Below are positions 12,829 through 25,619 of a stretch of 64,000 nucleotides of DNA, one piece after another (position 1 is the first letter of the stretch; each line of letters starts with the position of its first letter). The DNA comes from Agelaius tricolor (taxonomy: Eukaryota; Chordata; Aves; Passeriformes; Icteridae), in assembly GCA_023055355.1 (NCBI GenBank), contig JALJCS010000009.1, positions 45,476,501 to 45,540,500 of the forward strand, read 5' to 3'. The notes under the pieces were generated by a model. That model saw only the letters and a program-made list of their open reading frames with translations, searched no databases and was not told the origin of the DNA. A program made the position numbers and the translations under genes.

Positions 12829-15800
12829 TGAAAGGAGGTAAGAAGAATGAGGTGAAATTAAAAAACTTGAATGTGAAACTGAAGGAATGGGATTAGCAGG
12901 ATAGAAAAAGGAGAGGGACAGAAAAAGAATAAACCCCTCCCCATCCTGCTGTGTGATAAAGAGGGTGCTATGCTATAGATGATGATGTATAAAACAAAAT
13001 GCAGCTTAAACTGCAACAAAGGGAATCAAGGTAAGTAACAGGGAAAGCTCTCCCAGTCTTGCAGTGATGAAAGGCAGCGACAGGAAGCTGGTTGTCCCCT
13101 TTAGTAAAATGTTTCAGAACTTTTAAACACACCTTCCAGGGTGTGCATGAAGTACAGTACACCCTGCATTACTGCCAGCAGCTGAATTAAATAACCTCTG
13201 GAGGTCCTTGCAAGGCTCACATTTCCATGAGTGCTCTGATCACTGCAGGTAACACATTAGAATACGTTATTAATCCCACTTCATGTTCCACTTACAACAC
13301 TGCCTGCAGGGCAGGGAAAAAGTAAATCTTAGATTACGGTGACAGCCAACAACTATAATATTCTTGAAGAGAGTGGGAAGCGGAGAAAAAAAATAGCCAC
13401 ATAAGTGTTAACCCTGTAACCCACACCTGCAGCAAAGTAACACAGACTTAAGGCTGAAATCATCAGCACTACTGACACTGGGTGTACAGAGTAATATACA
13501 GATATTTTGTGGGGATGGGCTTCAAGTGGGAGGAAATACAAATAAGCTGCAGCCTGAGGTGGCTGCAGGCCATGCACAAACAATCAGGAATGTATCAGAC
13601 TGTGCTGCTGAATGAGCAGGGGGTTTTAATGCATTGTTGCATATATTCACCAAGCCTTCGTCCTGCTGCAGCAGTAATAGCTGCTCTTTCAGAAATCGAT
13701 AGTTCTGTCGCACATTTGTTAAAGGAGTGATTATAATGTCCCTTTTTTTCAATCAGGAAAAAATAATTGATGCAAAAGGCCCATTTACTGCAGATAAAGG
13801 AGATTGAAGAGTTTGCAGTAATAGCCTGGGCCAGAAAGAGCCTTTGAAGAACAGCTCTGCAGAGAGGAGGGAAAACCTCTGAAGTTTCATCTTGTAGTGC
13901 CGCAGTGTTTGTACAGGTGAATTGAACTGAACTTGCTTACTTCTGAAACTTGATTTTTCACAGGGACAGGATAAATAAGAGCATTTACAAAACTCAACCT
14001 GCTGTAGGCAGCCCACAGCACAATTTGTTCAGCTTAACTGTACTCACTGAAATAAAACTGAAATCACACCTCTTGCACTGAAATGAAAGCTGCAAGTTTC
14101 ATAGCCCAGGACTTCACATTTCTTCTTTTATTAAAACTTGCATAGTAGTAAGCCTCACTAACACCATATTTATTAAAAAATAAACTAGAAACCACATTAA
14201 CCAAGACAAGGTTTCCAAATATTGTCTTACTCATAGGAGATAGCCTTCAGAGAGCTATTTCATCCTAAAGAAAAGGATGTTATTGCCATTCTTGAAATCT
14301 AAAAGTGCAAGTGAGCATATTTAGCGGTGACATTTGAATTTAGCTGACTATGTATCCATAAGAACAAGCCACCAGGTTGTCTGCTACCGCTTCCAGCCAG
14401 CAGGGAAGTCAGTGCTAACACCAGTCCAAGAATCCCTCTCCATTAAAAAGAGTGATCTGTGATGGGGATAAACTTTATTTATTAAACTTCCAAATGACAG
14501 CAACAGGGGACTGACTTGATGACATTCTGAGGACAACAGTAAATTTCAAAGGAGTTTTTAAAAATTCAAAAGGAAAGATAAAAATATCCATTTCAGTCTG
14601 AGAAGCACATTTTTCTCTCATGGCAAAGATTCACTATTTTGTAATTGCACTAAACAAAAAAAAAATGTTTTAAAATGTTTTGTGTTCATCTCATATGTTT
14701 TTATTCTTTATTGCAGAGACATTTTAGCCCAGAAAATTAAGATTCATGTAATTCCATTCTGGTATCTACAAATGCTAGCCAAACATTTTGGAACTGATTG
14801 AATATAACAAGCAAAAAAGAAGGAACATATTAATAATTTGGAACTAACATTTCTTAACCTTTTTCTAGTTAAAAGCTTAAGAATCTACTTCACTTGAGGA
14901 AATACATGACCATTTTATTGATTCTAGGATAATATATCACTGTCCTATATATTAACATCTACTCCTTAGGCCCAATACCATATTTATAATTACAGTATCA
15001 TCCTATTCATTACAACAGAGAAAAATCTTCAGCTAAACTCTCAATTGAGCTAGACAACAAAAACTGGAGTAGAGCTTTTAATCTTCATTTGACAAAAAAA
15101 ATTCCTTTTTCAACTTGGCTGTGAATGTGGTTTCAAAAATTAAAGTTGTTTTGATAATACATTAAAATTAACTCTATTATGAAGTACAAATGTGGAACTT
15201 GGTATGTGCAGTTTCCATTCACTGCAGAACTGTGCCTGCTCTAAGACAAGAAAGAAGTGACCTAAATAAATGCTAAAGTTTGACCTTATTTTGTCTGGTA
15301 AATGAATCCATACACTTATTTCCTTTTAAATATATAAGAGCTATTTTTATAGACAGATTAGGAAATAAGGTTTAAGATAAAACACAGACAAGTGAATCAC
15401 CACCTGTTTCATGTTAAAAACCATCATGAGGAGAGCAGCATCTTCTCAGATCTCCAACACTTTGCCCTCTTCAAACTGTGCTTTTGTGAGTGGATAGGAA
15501 AACAAGTAAAACTGACATTTTTCTGCATCTAAACATTGTGTGTATATGGCAACGGGCACATATGGCCATACAGCAAATATTCAAATGATCTTTTGGGCTT
15601 TATTCACACTTTGGAGTTTCACACAAACAAATGTGTGCTAATAGAAATGCAAGTGTATGCCAGAGAAATAAGCATAACACATACAGAGGAATGAATTCAT
15701 GTTATCCTATTGAGTTAGTGCTATTATAATGTGTTTGCATTATAAAATATTATGGAATGTCTATATTGATACACATTAAATATTTTATATGACAAAGTAT

Positions 15801-18800
15801 TACATCATGCCTGCTATTTTCTTTCTGAAATCATCTAGAATTCCTTTCTCCATTTTTTTAACTGTCATCTTCCACAGCCAAACCTCTGGATTTTTTGCAA
15901 GTCAAGCAGCTGACAAGCTGATGTCACGCTCCTCTAAGGCCAGCCATGTACCATGAGCAGCAGACAGTATTTTTCAGCTCTCACTCAGGAAGCAGCTTGC
16001 CTCAAGGAAGGTCACACTCTGTCAGTGCATCAGAGATTCCTTCTGCATGAGCGTTGGCTGTGTGCTGTGTCACTTCACGTTTATAGCAGCATTACTCCAG
16101 CTCTGATGTAAATTTTATGACCCAGAAGGTTCTAATCACTTAGGCACTCTGTCAGATATCTTCAGCCCGATCAGTCAGGCCACTTTCTGACAGAATAAAG
16201 CAAAGCCTGCACGCAGCAAAAAAGACTGAAGGGTCTCTGCTGTTGTTTTGGTGTGGTTTGTCTCAGAAGGATAGAGCCCTCCAGCTGGTTTAGTTAAGGA
16301 TTTCCTCGAGCTGCATGCACAGAACACACTGTGACCTTCCTTGGGAAGTCACTTTCTGAAGTTAGGGCACATCTAAAGGCAGTGCATCACAGCAGCTAGG
16401 GTTTGTGATAATGCTAAATGACAAGCGTGCATCCTTTCTGCCACATCGCCTCACGAGTCAGCTGTTGCAGAAACAGGAATCACTTCTGGTGCTGGCCCAG
16501 TGCTACACAAGTGCTGCCTTCCCAGTTCCCCCTGCCAGAGGGAGGCAGAAAATAAATCCACATATACCTCCAGACTCAGGCAGCCTTCCCCAGTTCACCA
16601 GTGCTACAATCGGTACACAGGCCAATGTCAAGACAGATTCCCTACAGAACTGGAAAGAAAGTTCACCCTACAGTGAACAGCTCATAGCAAGCACCTGATC
16701 ACAAGAATATTAAGAATATTAGACTGTTACAAAAGCTTTTTCATGAATCTTTCACCTCATTTATGGTTCTGTATTTTAATCATTGGATATTAATTCCTCA
16801 CCACACCTAAATTGACAGGTTTTAATGTCTGAGAGCCAGGGGATATTTAGGTCTAACACAGGACACCACATTTCTGTGTGCACACCAGCACCACACAGGG
16901 GAGCAAGCACTTTGTGTGTAACACAGCACAGGAAAATACAGACTTTATCATTTGGGAGGAAACACTCTACTGTAGAACACTCCACACACCTGCAAGATGA
17001 AGGAGGGTTGGAAGCCCTTCAAGCACAGAACAGTCACAAATTCTTCCTTTCTGGGTGAACTTCTGATGGATTTTCAAGTCTGTGTGACCAACTACCTTGA
17101 AGAGCTGGCATGAGAATGTTAAATAAAATTTATAGCATGTGGCAGAGCTTTTGTCACAGGCTGAAAAACCTCAAATGGCGCTGATGATCTACTAAACATT
17201 GGAGAACAAAGATCATATTTCTGGGTAAAAGATTTTATTTTACAGATATTGAATGTATGAGCACTTACCCTTAGATCTGATTTTAAATAAAATTTATGGC
17301 TAGAAAAGACCGACATCAAGCAAAAAGCTGTGAATGCTGTACTGATGCAACAAAGAGTTCTATAAAGTAAGATATTCTCCATGTGGAGCAGGTTTCCCTT
17401 ACTCTATGCAAGTGATCAGCCATTTTAAACAGACACCAAATAAAAAATGACCTGGCTGCACACAAACATGCTTTTGAAACAAGAACAGGACATATGCTTC
17501 TTTACAGGAGAAGCAGTGATTAAATTGATAAAAATGCTGGAAGCTACATCTCAGTAGTTAACAAAAAAGTACTTGATTAATGAGAAGCAATTAGAACTCT
17601 GGAAACACTCACAAATCCACCAACATTTAAATACAGTTAAACAATAAAGGTTCCCCCCAAAAAACCTTAAACTACATACTTCAGGTGGTTCAAATAAATT
17701 TCTCTTGTTAGAGAGCCACAGAATCACATTTAGTAAACTGTGTTTAAGACACAGATACTTTTCTATTATGAACTTATACAAACTTTTAAATGAAAATGTA
17801 GTTATATAGAAGCACTTTTGACAAATGCAGGTCCAACTACTGTTCATCTTCTCCCCTTTCCTTCAAATATTCCTGTCCTTCTTGAGCTATTTTCTTTCTT
17901 TCCACTTCATGAACAAGTAGCAGCAGATTCAAAATATCTTTTTCCTGATACGGTGCTCAGCTGATTCATTTCCATTCATATTCATATTTAATCAAGATTC
18001 TGCCATTTGCAGTATCAGTATTAAACACTGCCCTTTTCCTTTCTGAGCACAATTATGGATGATTAATAAGACTTGCAGTTCATTCCAGACTTTTATTAGA
18101 AGCTATTTTTCCAGTGGTCTGTTTCGTATATTCAGCATTATGCAAGGCTGGTGTGGTACAAAACATTTTTGGTATTCCAACTTTGCTACTCCTTAAATGT
18201 CATCAATCATTGGAAAATATGGCATTGATGAAGAAATATGTTGAAATAAGAGAGAGGATGCAAACTGGAATCTAAAGAGCTGGTGCTAATGACTTCTAGT
18301 TTAAAAATCAAATTTAACCATATAGCCTGATATATATAGAAGGACAAACATCATCTGGAGAGTGCGCAGTTGGCATAATCAATGCTAGCTTCTGATGGCA
18401 CTTAAAGGAAAAAAAACCCCAAAACTGAAAGCCTGACAAATCCACATGAGCTCAGCCTCACATTCCCACTTCTCCATCAAAGACAGCAGCTGTGTGAGGA
18501 ATATTACAGCTCAAAGTACTGCATGCTGCTTTAGTAAAATTCAGTTGTGGCAGAGTTCCTTGCAATATTTAAGCTATTCTGTGTTCTCAAAGCATTTATA
18601 CATTTAATACCTTGTGTGTGAGGTAAGAAGGGAGCAAAGTTGTACCTCTACAATAATTGAGGCCCCTTCCTTCATGAAAGTCAGGTTTGCTCAACTTAAC
18701 TCTGAAGTGTGGTGCATCTCCAGCAGCCTCAAAGCAGGACTGGTGATATGAATATGAATCCGTTGAGCTTTTGAAGAGACATCAGAAATGTGCTTGGTTT

Positions 18801-20670
18801 CAATTATTCCTTGTAAATTCAGTAATAAGCAGTGATGAAGGAAAATCTTTTATCTCCCAAAGTGCATGCAGACCAGGACACAGAAGGGTCCTTAGCAGGA
18901 GGTAACTGAACAAAGGAAATAGAAATTTCACCTTGAAGCAGCTGTGCCCCAAGAAGAGGGAGCACCTGCAAAATGTCCCACCCCAGACAGCTCAAGCCTT
19001 TAAGAGTCATGTCCAATTAAGTCTCTCTCAAAGAGGATTAAGTCTTTTATCATGTGTAACACCTAAAATGCTAATGAATTAATGGCAAAAGATAAAAGTA
19101 TTTCCCTCAAAAGAGCGTGAACTGGGAGGATGAGGCACTATCTATCTGTATCAGGGATGAAAAAGTGGGAGAGGAATAAAAAAAGCTGCTTTTCTGTAAA
19201 GGCTTCCAGGCACTCAGACTTCCCTTCAGAAACCTGTCAAGCATTCAGGACTAGGCTGTGCTTATCAAATATCACCTCTCATTTCTTTTACAAGCTCAGT
19301 TACTAGTTACACTCTTCAGAGTGCTCTGACACTCTTCCCTGCCTGTTACATTTAAGGAGAAAGGATGAGGTACGGATTATGCAGGCACAGCATGGTTCAC
19401 TCAGACACCATCATATTCTACTTACAGCTACCACTGTGTAAATAATCTCTAACACTTGGGAAGAAAAACACATACACTCATCCAAACTTCTTTTTCCCTA
19501 TGAAAAGACTTGTGAAATTTGATAACAAAAGTAATTATTAATGCCAAGAAAAGTAGCTCAGATCCTTACAGAACTATTTCATAAAACACTTCAGAAAAGG
19601 AAGAAACGAAAATAACAATCACTTGTGCAAAATTAATACTTCTTTTCTGGCTGATAGGATTACCTCCCTAAGGCATCTGAATCACTCCTGAGCGAGATTT
19701 AGCTCCATTTTCTAACAATCAAAGAGCCCTTCTGCAGGAATTTGCTAAACTGCTCAACATCTGCTAACATCTCCTGAACATCATCTAAACGGCTGCTAAA
19801 CTTTACGACTCCTCCACTCCCACGGTCGTTTCTAAGCCCGGTCACAGCTCTGCCAATCTGCTCCAACAGATTGTTCTGCTATAAAATGAAACGTTGTGTA
19901 ATATAATGAAAGGGCTTCAGACACCAGGTTCCAGGGACTGGCAAGTAGGGCAGTGTGGGTGTGCATCCTCATTTTACATAAAAAACACAGGAAGGAGCAA
20001 GTTACTATTTCCTGAACAGTTTCTGGCTCTGCACTACTGGGCTTTCCTAATTTGGGGGTAATTTGCTGGGTATGGCATTGAAGGTGCTTGTGCTTGCAGT
20101 TTTTAAGCTCCCCTGTTGGTGTTAAGTACTTAGGAGTGAAAGAGAAGTGAGGAAAAAAAGCATAAGAGAAACACAAAATCTGTGCAGCTGTCAGCAAGTT
20201 TCAAGTGTAAGATATCCAGATACAATGCAAAATAAGACTTTTGTCATACCTTTTCTCTTACACAGCAATAATCACATCTATTTATTTATGGTATTTTTTA
20301 ATTATGTCTCCATTTATTTTAAATATAAACATGAAAAAAATTTTAATGTTTGGGATTTTTTTAAGAATCCTTGTTAAATAATTCCTTTCCTTAAAGAACT
20401 CCATCAAATACTCCAGATTAGATCCACTACCTCCAAACCACGAGAATATTCAATTTAAGTGCATTACCACTAACAAAAGAGAAGATTGGCATATTATGAG
20501 CAAAGACAAGTCTAGTCACCATATATCTCAGGAAATCTTCGAGCTGTTTGGAAAACCTGGTGTGACTTTGACTTGGCAACCACTAGTTGTGCAATAGAAT
20601 AAACAGTAGGATAATTTAGGCTTAGTATGAAGTACTAGTACAGCAACAAAATTTATTACAATGGGATTAA

Positions 20671-20705
20671 TTAACAAATTCCAGCAGTAGCTGGAATTTA
20701 GTTAA
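20671..20705 (+). repeat. Inverted repeat with 8-bp core stem
   Basis: AATTCCAG, loop CAGTAG, CTGGAATT forms the perfect core. Outer arms TTAAC and GTTAA extend the stem after a small asymmetric bulge (one base on the left, two on the right). Confidence 0.88.
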
Positions 20706-23204
20706 CAAAACACTCTTTCCATTCTGGCTCTTAACTAAGTTGACACTTCACAAGTTACGAGTATAACAGAGGTAAGGCACTGCAAAAGTGTAAAATTTCA
20801 GCATTTCTACTGTTGTTTCATCCCTAATGAAAGCACAAGAAATTCTCTAAGTGATATATCTTTTTGACTGAAATCTCAGTATCTTAAAACTGTTACTCAG
20901 AAACTGGTCTAACTTTAGGCTCCTTTGCAGTTTAATTTAGGGCTCCAAGCAGCATTAGCTTTTATTTATTCATCTGTTCTCTCTGCACAAACGTCAGGAT
21001 GAAGAGGGGGGTGTGAAGGGAGGAAGGTGCTCTCTGGAACTTTGATACACAACAGTCAGAGCATACAAACAGATGAGAGATCAGAATCAGTGACCACTGC
21101 TGTTTTCATGAGGATGTTTCACTTCTTGAGAGCAGAAACCTCCCAAGTATTATCTGCCTCAGCATCTGAGCCAAAAATACAATTATCAGCTTATCTTTGC
21201 TTCCTGCCATCATAATTCAAGTATATCCAACTAAAAGTGAGGAGTCCCCCAGTGACTTGACAGTGGAATCAAATTCCTGGAAGATTACAAATCTTTCCAA
21301 AACCTAATGACCCAGTCAAAAAGTCTTTCTATAAACAAGATACTTGAGCTTGTGGATATTAATTGATGTAGACTATCAAATTCAAATGCATTAGCTGTTT
21401 CTAAAAGCATCCCCTGTGCATCTTCTACAAAATCAGTAATTCTTGATGCATCCTTAAGGTCTGCAACATTAGATATACCAGGAAATTTCTAGCAAAACTA
21501 TAAAGAAATTGTTTCTCAGCCTAGCTAGATTTTATTGAAGAGTTTTAAAAGCTGATTTCACTCTTTGGAAGTTGGAAAGAACCAAAAAATTAAAGTTTTG
21601 CATTCAAACTAAGTATATTCAACTGTGTAAATAACAGTATCCATCCTTTGACTGCTATTTCTGAGCAAGTCAAGAAGTAAATTCCTACAATAAATTGAGA
21701 GAGATTAATTTTACAAGAGTGTAAGAGAAGTCAAGCCTGCTGTCTCAGCTTCAGAGAATTTTAGTACTCCTTCAAGCATTTGCACAGAATAAATGGCAGT
21801 TTCATGAACTACAAATCCTGCTTACTGATTTCAGTCTTTTTAAATTCTGAAGTGCTCACAGAGTGTGAGCTATATAAAAAGAACAAACAAAAAGATTAAC
21901 TTTGACTTTTAGATAGGACTCCATAACCTAATCAGAGAGAGAGTATACTTCTCTGACCCTAAATTCATTGACCTTCACAGCTGATTTTATCTCAAAGAAT
22001 TTTTCCTTTTCAATTCTTCTCCTACAGATCCCCAATTTTGAGGCAGCCTGCTTATTCAGAGCAGATATTCTCCTTTATTATATTGCAAGCTATACTTTCA
22101 CAGGGCCCAGGTGTGCCAGCCTCAGGCCAAAATTTACCCCTCTGCAAAAGGGCACTCCTGCCACTGAGCCGTTCTCTTCAAAAAACAAGAGGAAAATAAA
22201 AAAGAAAAAAAGGTGTGTTCAAAGTGTGCCTAAGATAAACATGTTGGCCAGAATGAAGAGAGAAATAATGAAAACACATGAAGGGATGAAAAAATTAAAT
22301 AGTGGCTACTTTTGCTACTGGTGCAGGAAAACTAGTATTGCTAAATTTAATACATTGAAAAAATGTGAAAGTAGACTTTTTAATATGATGCAGAAATGAG
22401 ATTTAGCAAACACCTTTCTGTCCTTCCCTGTTGAGAGGATCACTGAATTTGTACAGGTGTACCTTACAGAAAACAGACTGAGTTTGGCAAAGGTATGAAA
22501 AGACCATCTTTATGATAAGAACTGGCAAGATTTGCTTGCTTTTTTTATTATTATATATCTACAGGAAGAGAATTTAACATAAATGGTTCCTATGAAATAA
22601 TTAAGTATAAAAAAAGCATTTAACTGAAAAAATTACACACAACTCTCAGCATCACAAGAGACTGGTACACCTTTCCCACTGTTTTAAACTAATAAGATTG
22701 TAAAGCTTGTTCCCCTAAGGATTATGATACTGCTATTTCTAGGCAATATGAAAATTAAAAAGAAGACAGAATAAAAAACTGTGCTCTCTCCTGCTGTAGC
22801 CTAACTCTGAAATAGAACTTTGAAACTGAAACGAAGTGGTGAATAATCAATGCAATCCTAATGGTCATTTTTCTGTATCTAAGGCAGCAGGTTTGTACTG
22901 AAATGTTCACTGAAGCATCCTTCTAACAAGATTTTGATAAAAAACACGCTCTAATTTTGTACCCTACCTCAAAGAATACACTTGAGAATTAATTAATGGT
23001 TTTCAGAGCATTAAGGTTTCAGACAGACATCTTGGATTTTTTGAAAGGAAACTCCATTTTGAGGCATAGGGTTTGATGTTCCAAAGTATTTTCTCCATTA
23101 TTTTCTGTCATCTGGAAATCCTGAAGCTGGGAAAGCACAGAAAATCCAGAATCTGCATTATTTTAGACAATTTCACAGTTTCCTCATTAAAAAGGCACCC
23201 TAAC

Positions 23205-23460
23205 AAAATTACTGACAATTTGTATATTTTGTGAAAGTAACATTAATATGTGTTATTAATGAGTATTATCTAATTTTTGCTCCCATATGCCCACTCATGG
23301 TATAATTCTGTCATGCTTTAAATGAGATGTGTGGTATCTCCTGAATTCACCTTTTAGTTCATTCCTACAAGGAATAAAATGTGGAGCTGGACACTTCAAA
23401 AAACCTCAAAATTACAGTGTAAGCTACTTCCCTGCTCCTGTTTTGTTTTTGCCTTTTTTT
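23205..23460 (+). repeat. Direct repeat, copy A of a ~255-bp pair
   Basis: This segment recurs about 2.1 kb downstream at 25296-25555 in the same orientation. Shared stretches include ATGGTATAATTCTGTCATGC, TTTAAATGAGAT, GTATCTCCTGAATTCACCTT, ATTCCTACAAGGAATAAAAT, TGGACACTTCAAAA and TTCCCTGCTCCTGTTTT. Similarity is lower in the left third. I do not recognise the family. The similarity ends on the right at a T-rich run in both copies. Confidence 0.88.
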
Positions 23461-24017
23461 TTTTTAGTTTGTTTTTTTTTTTTGAGCCTCTCAGAGTCAT
23501 TATTGTGAATGGAAGTACTTTGGAGGCTTTAAAGTAATTCTGAGGTGAAAACACCCAAATGGCACCAGGAAGAGGAATATGGTGACCAGACTGTGTTTGG
23601 ATGTTGCACAGCAAAGGGGGCACAATTTGGAGCTCTACCCATGAAAACCCTGTTCTCCTTTCCATAATACAGTGGGAAATGAAGTGACATGATCAGCTTA
23701 TTCACACATAGCGGAACAGCAAAACAGTGAAACCAGAATTTCTTGTTTTCCTTTTTTTTCTTTCAAGCTAAAAAATTCCCTTCCTTTAGATATCAACCCC
23801 TTTTCTATTTAGCAAGCAAAAGCAACATTTTAAATGCAGAATATTCTTACACAGGTAGATTGCAACCATTCAATGAACTATGGATTTGAAACGTGCAGGA
23901 GTAGGTTATATTCAGGATACATGAGAAAAACATAAGAAATCCTTATTTTTTAAATTTTGTCACAGTTCTGAAAATTCATTCCCATCTACCCTACAAGAAA
24001 GCTGAAGATGGATTTTT

Positions 24018-24286
24018 AACAGGACAAGGGGGCATGGCTTTAAACTGAAAGAGGGTAGGGATAGATGGGACATTGGGAAGAAATTCTTTAGTGTGAGGGT
24101 GCTGAGGCCCTGGCACAGGGTGCCCAGAGAAGCTGTGGCTGCCCCTGGATCCCTGGAAGTGCCCAAGGCCAGGTTGGACAGGGCTTGGAGCAACCTGGGA
24201 TAATGGAAGGGGTCCCTGCCCATGGCAGGGGGTGGCACTGGATGATCTTTAAGGTCCCTTCCAACGAAACCATTCCATGAGTCTAC
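24018..24286 (+). mobile_element. CR1 LINE, 3' end fragment
   Basis: This is the 3' terminal part of an avian CR1 non-LTR retrotransposon, 5'-truncated as is usual. Diagnostic phrases in order are AGGACAAGGGGGCATGG, AAACTGAAAGAGGGTAG, GGAAGAAATTCTTTAGTGTG, GTGCCCAGAGAAGCTGTGG, CCAAGGCCAGGTTGGACAGG, CCCTGCCCATGGCAGGGGG and GATGATCTTTAAGGTCCCTT, then a tail of ACCATTCCATGAGTCTA in place of the usual repeated ATTCTATGA units. Only the terminal non-coding region survives, so it cannot move by itself. Divergence from the remembered consensus looks moderate. The 5' boundary is approximate and no target-site duplication was identified. Confidence 0.93.
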
Positions 24287-25295
24287 AACGTACAGTAATA
24301 TTATCCTAATGTCACAGAAATAAATGCTCCCTTGTGGGCATTATAATGAAATAAGGCCTTTTAATGGAATAAGTTTAAAAAAATTGAGCAAATATTAAGA
24401 ACATTGTCAAAAGCATCCTTCCCTTGCTTTAAAGAGAGCAGTATTAAGAGGCAGAAGAACATCAAATCAGTAAAAATAATAATTAAAAAAACGACTGCAT
24501 GTGTCATAAAATTTGAGATTAATAAAACCTCTGGAATACATCTGATAAAATCCCACTGATGTAAAACTTTTGATTCCAGTACCATAAAAATTCTTCAAGC
24601 CTAAGACTGAGATAATGACTACCCCATAAAGTATAAATCTTTTAAATTGCTCTCTGATTGTATTAAGTATTTCTTCCTGAGGAGAACGGAGCAATGTGAG
24701 GTGCTCATACAAAAGTGCCTGCTCATATAGGTACATAAATATAGACAATTAGACATATATGGACTCACATACGGGTATTAATTAGATTAATTTCAGCCTA
24801 CATAGAAAGTCCATATTGAAAATAAGGAATGAAGTCATCATAAGCAAATGAGGACTAAAGGAAAAGCTTTGGCACGTCATTATCTACTACACTGTGCATG
24901 TTCTTAGCACAATAATGATCACACTGTTGTCTCAGCAAATCCTGAAAGTTCATGAATCAAGATGATTTTGGAGTGATAAATGCACAATACCCTGGGTATC
25001 ACAGTTTCTTTCCTGTAGGATACATATAGAATAGGAAATCCTAAGCACAAAATGAATATTTTTCTGGTAGCATGGAGGTAGTTCCTCCCTCCTGGGGATG
25101 AGGACAAGACACTGCAAATACAAAGTTTTTCTGATGTCCATTCAATTTTTTAGGCATTATCATAACTCTAAGTCTCCAAGCAATTTTGATGGTTTAAATA
25201 CTATTACTTTTGAATTTCTCCATTAAACTACCAGTCTGTACATTTAAACTTCATTTTAATATAGTTTTCAGTGTATATTTTGTAATTACTTTTAA

Positions 25296-25555
25296 ACAAA
25301 ATTAACATAATTTCTGTATTTTTTGAAAGTAGCATTATTGTGTTTTATTAGTGTGCATTCTCTAATTTTTGCTACCGTATGCTCATTCATGGTATAATTC
25401 TGTCATGCTTTAAATGAGATATCTCATTAATATCTCAAGTGTGTATCTCCTGAATTCACCTTTTACTTCATTCCTACAAGGAATAAAATGTGGAACTGGA
25501 CACTTCAAAACCCTCTAAATTAGGGTGAAAGCTCCTTCCCTGCTCCTGTTTTTTT
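25296..25555 (+). repeat. Direct repeat, copy B of a ~255-bp pair
   Basis: Second copy of the segment at 23205-23460, same orientation, estimated by eye at roughly 80-85% identity. It differs by an extra block of about 20 bases following TTTAAATGAGAT, which creates a 16-bp palindrome, and by scattered substitutions. It runs directly into a T/G-rich low-complexity tract. Confidence 0.88.
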
Positions 25556-25619
25556 TTGGTGTAGGGTTTGGTGAGGGGATTTTTGTTTGTTTTTTGTTTG
25601 TTTGTTTTCTTTTTTTTGG
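25549..25619 (+). repeat. T/G-rich low-complexity tract
   Basis: T-run, GGTGTAGGGTTTGGTGAGGG, then (GTTT)n-like sequence TTTGTTTGTTTTTTGTTTGT and another T-run. It abuts the right end of direct-repeat copy B and is the opposite-strand counterpart of the A/C tracts. Confidence 0.85.

Noticed and set aside
19832..20197. 121-codon open frame on the minus strand
   Set aside because: No motif or codon pattern supporting coding; considered chance.
21968..22399. 143-codon open frame on the plus strand
   Set aside because: No family motif; the lysine-rich middle comes from an A-rich patch. It lies antisense within the EPHA6 intron with no other gene signal.
24088..24273. Open frames inside the CR1 fragment
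   Set aside because: They fall in the non-coding 3' end of CR1 on its antisense strand, so they are not remnants of the CR1 proteins.
23205..25555. Intact endogenous retrovirus with the repeat pair as its LTRs
   Set aside because: The repeats lack clear TG...CA ends, the 1.8 kb between them has no gag, pol or env-like frame, and no primer-binding site was seen.
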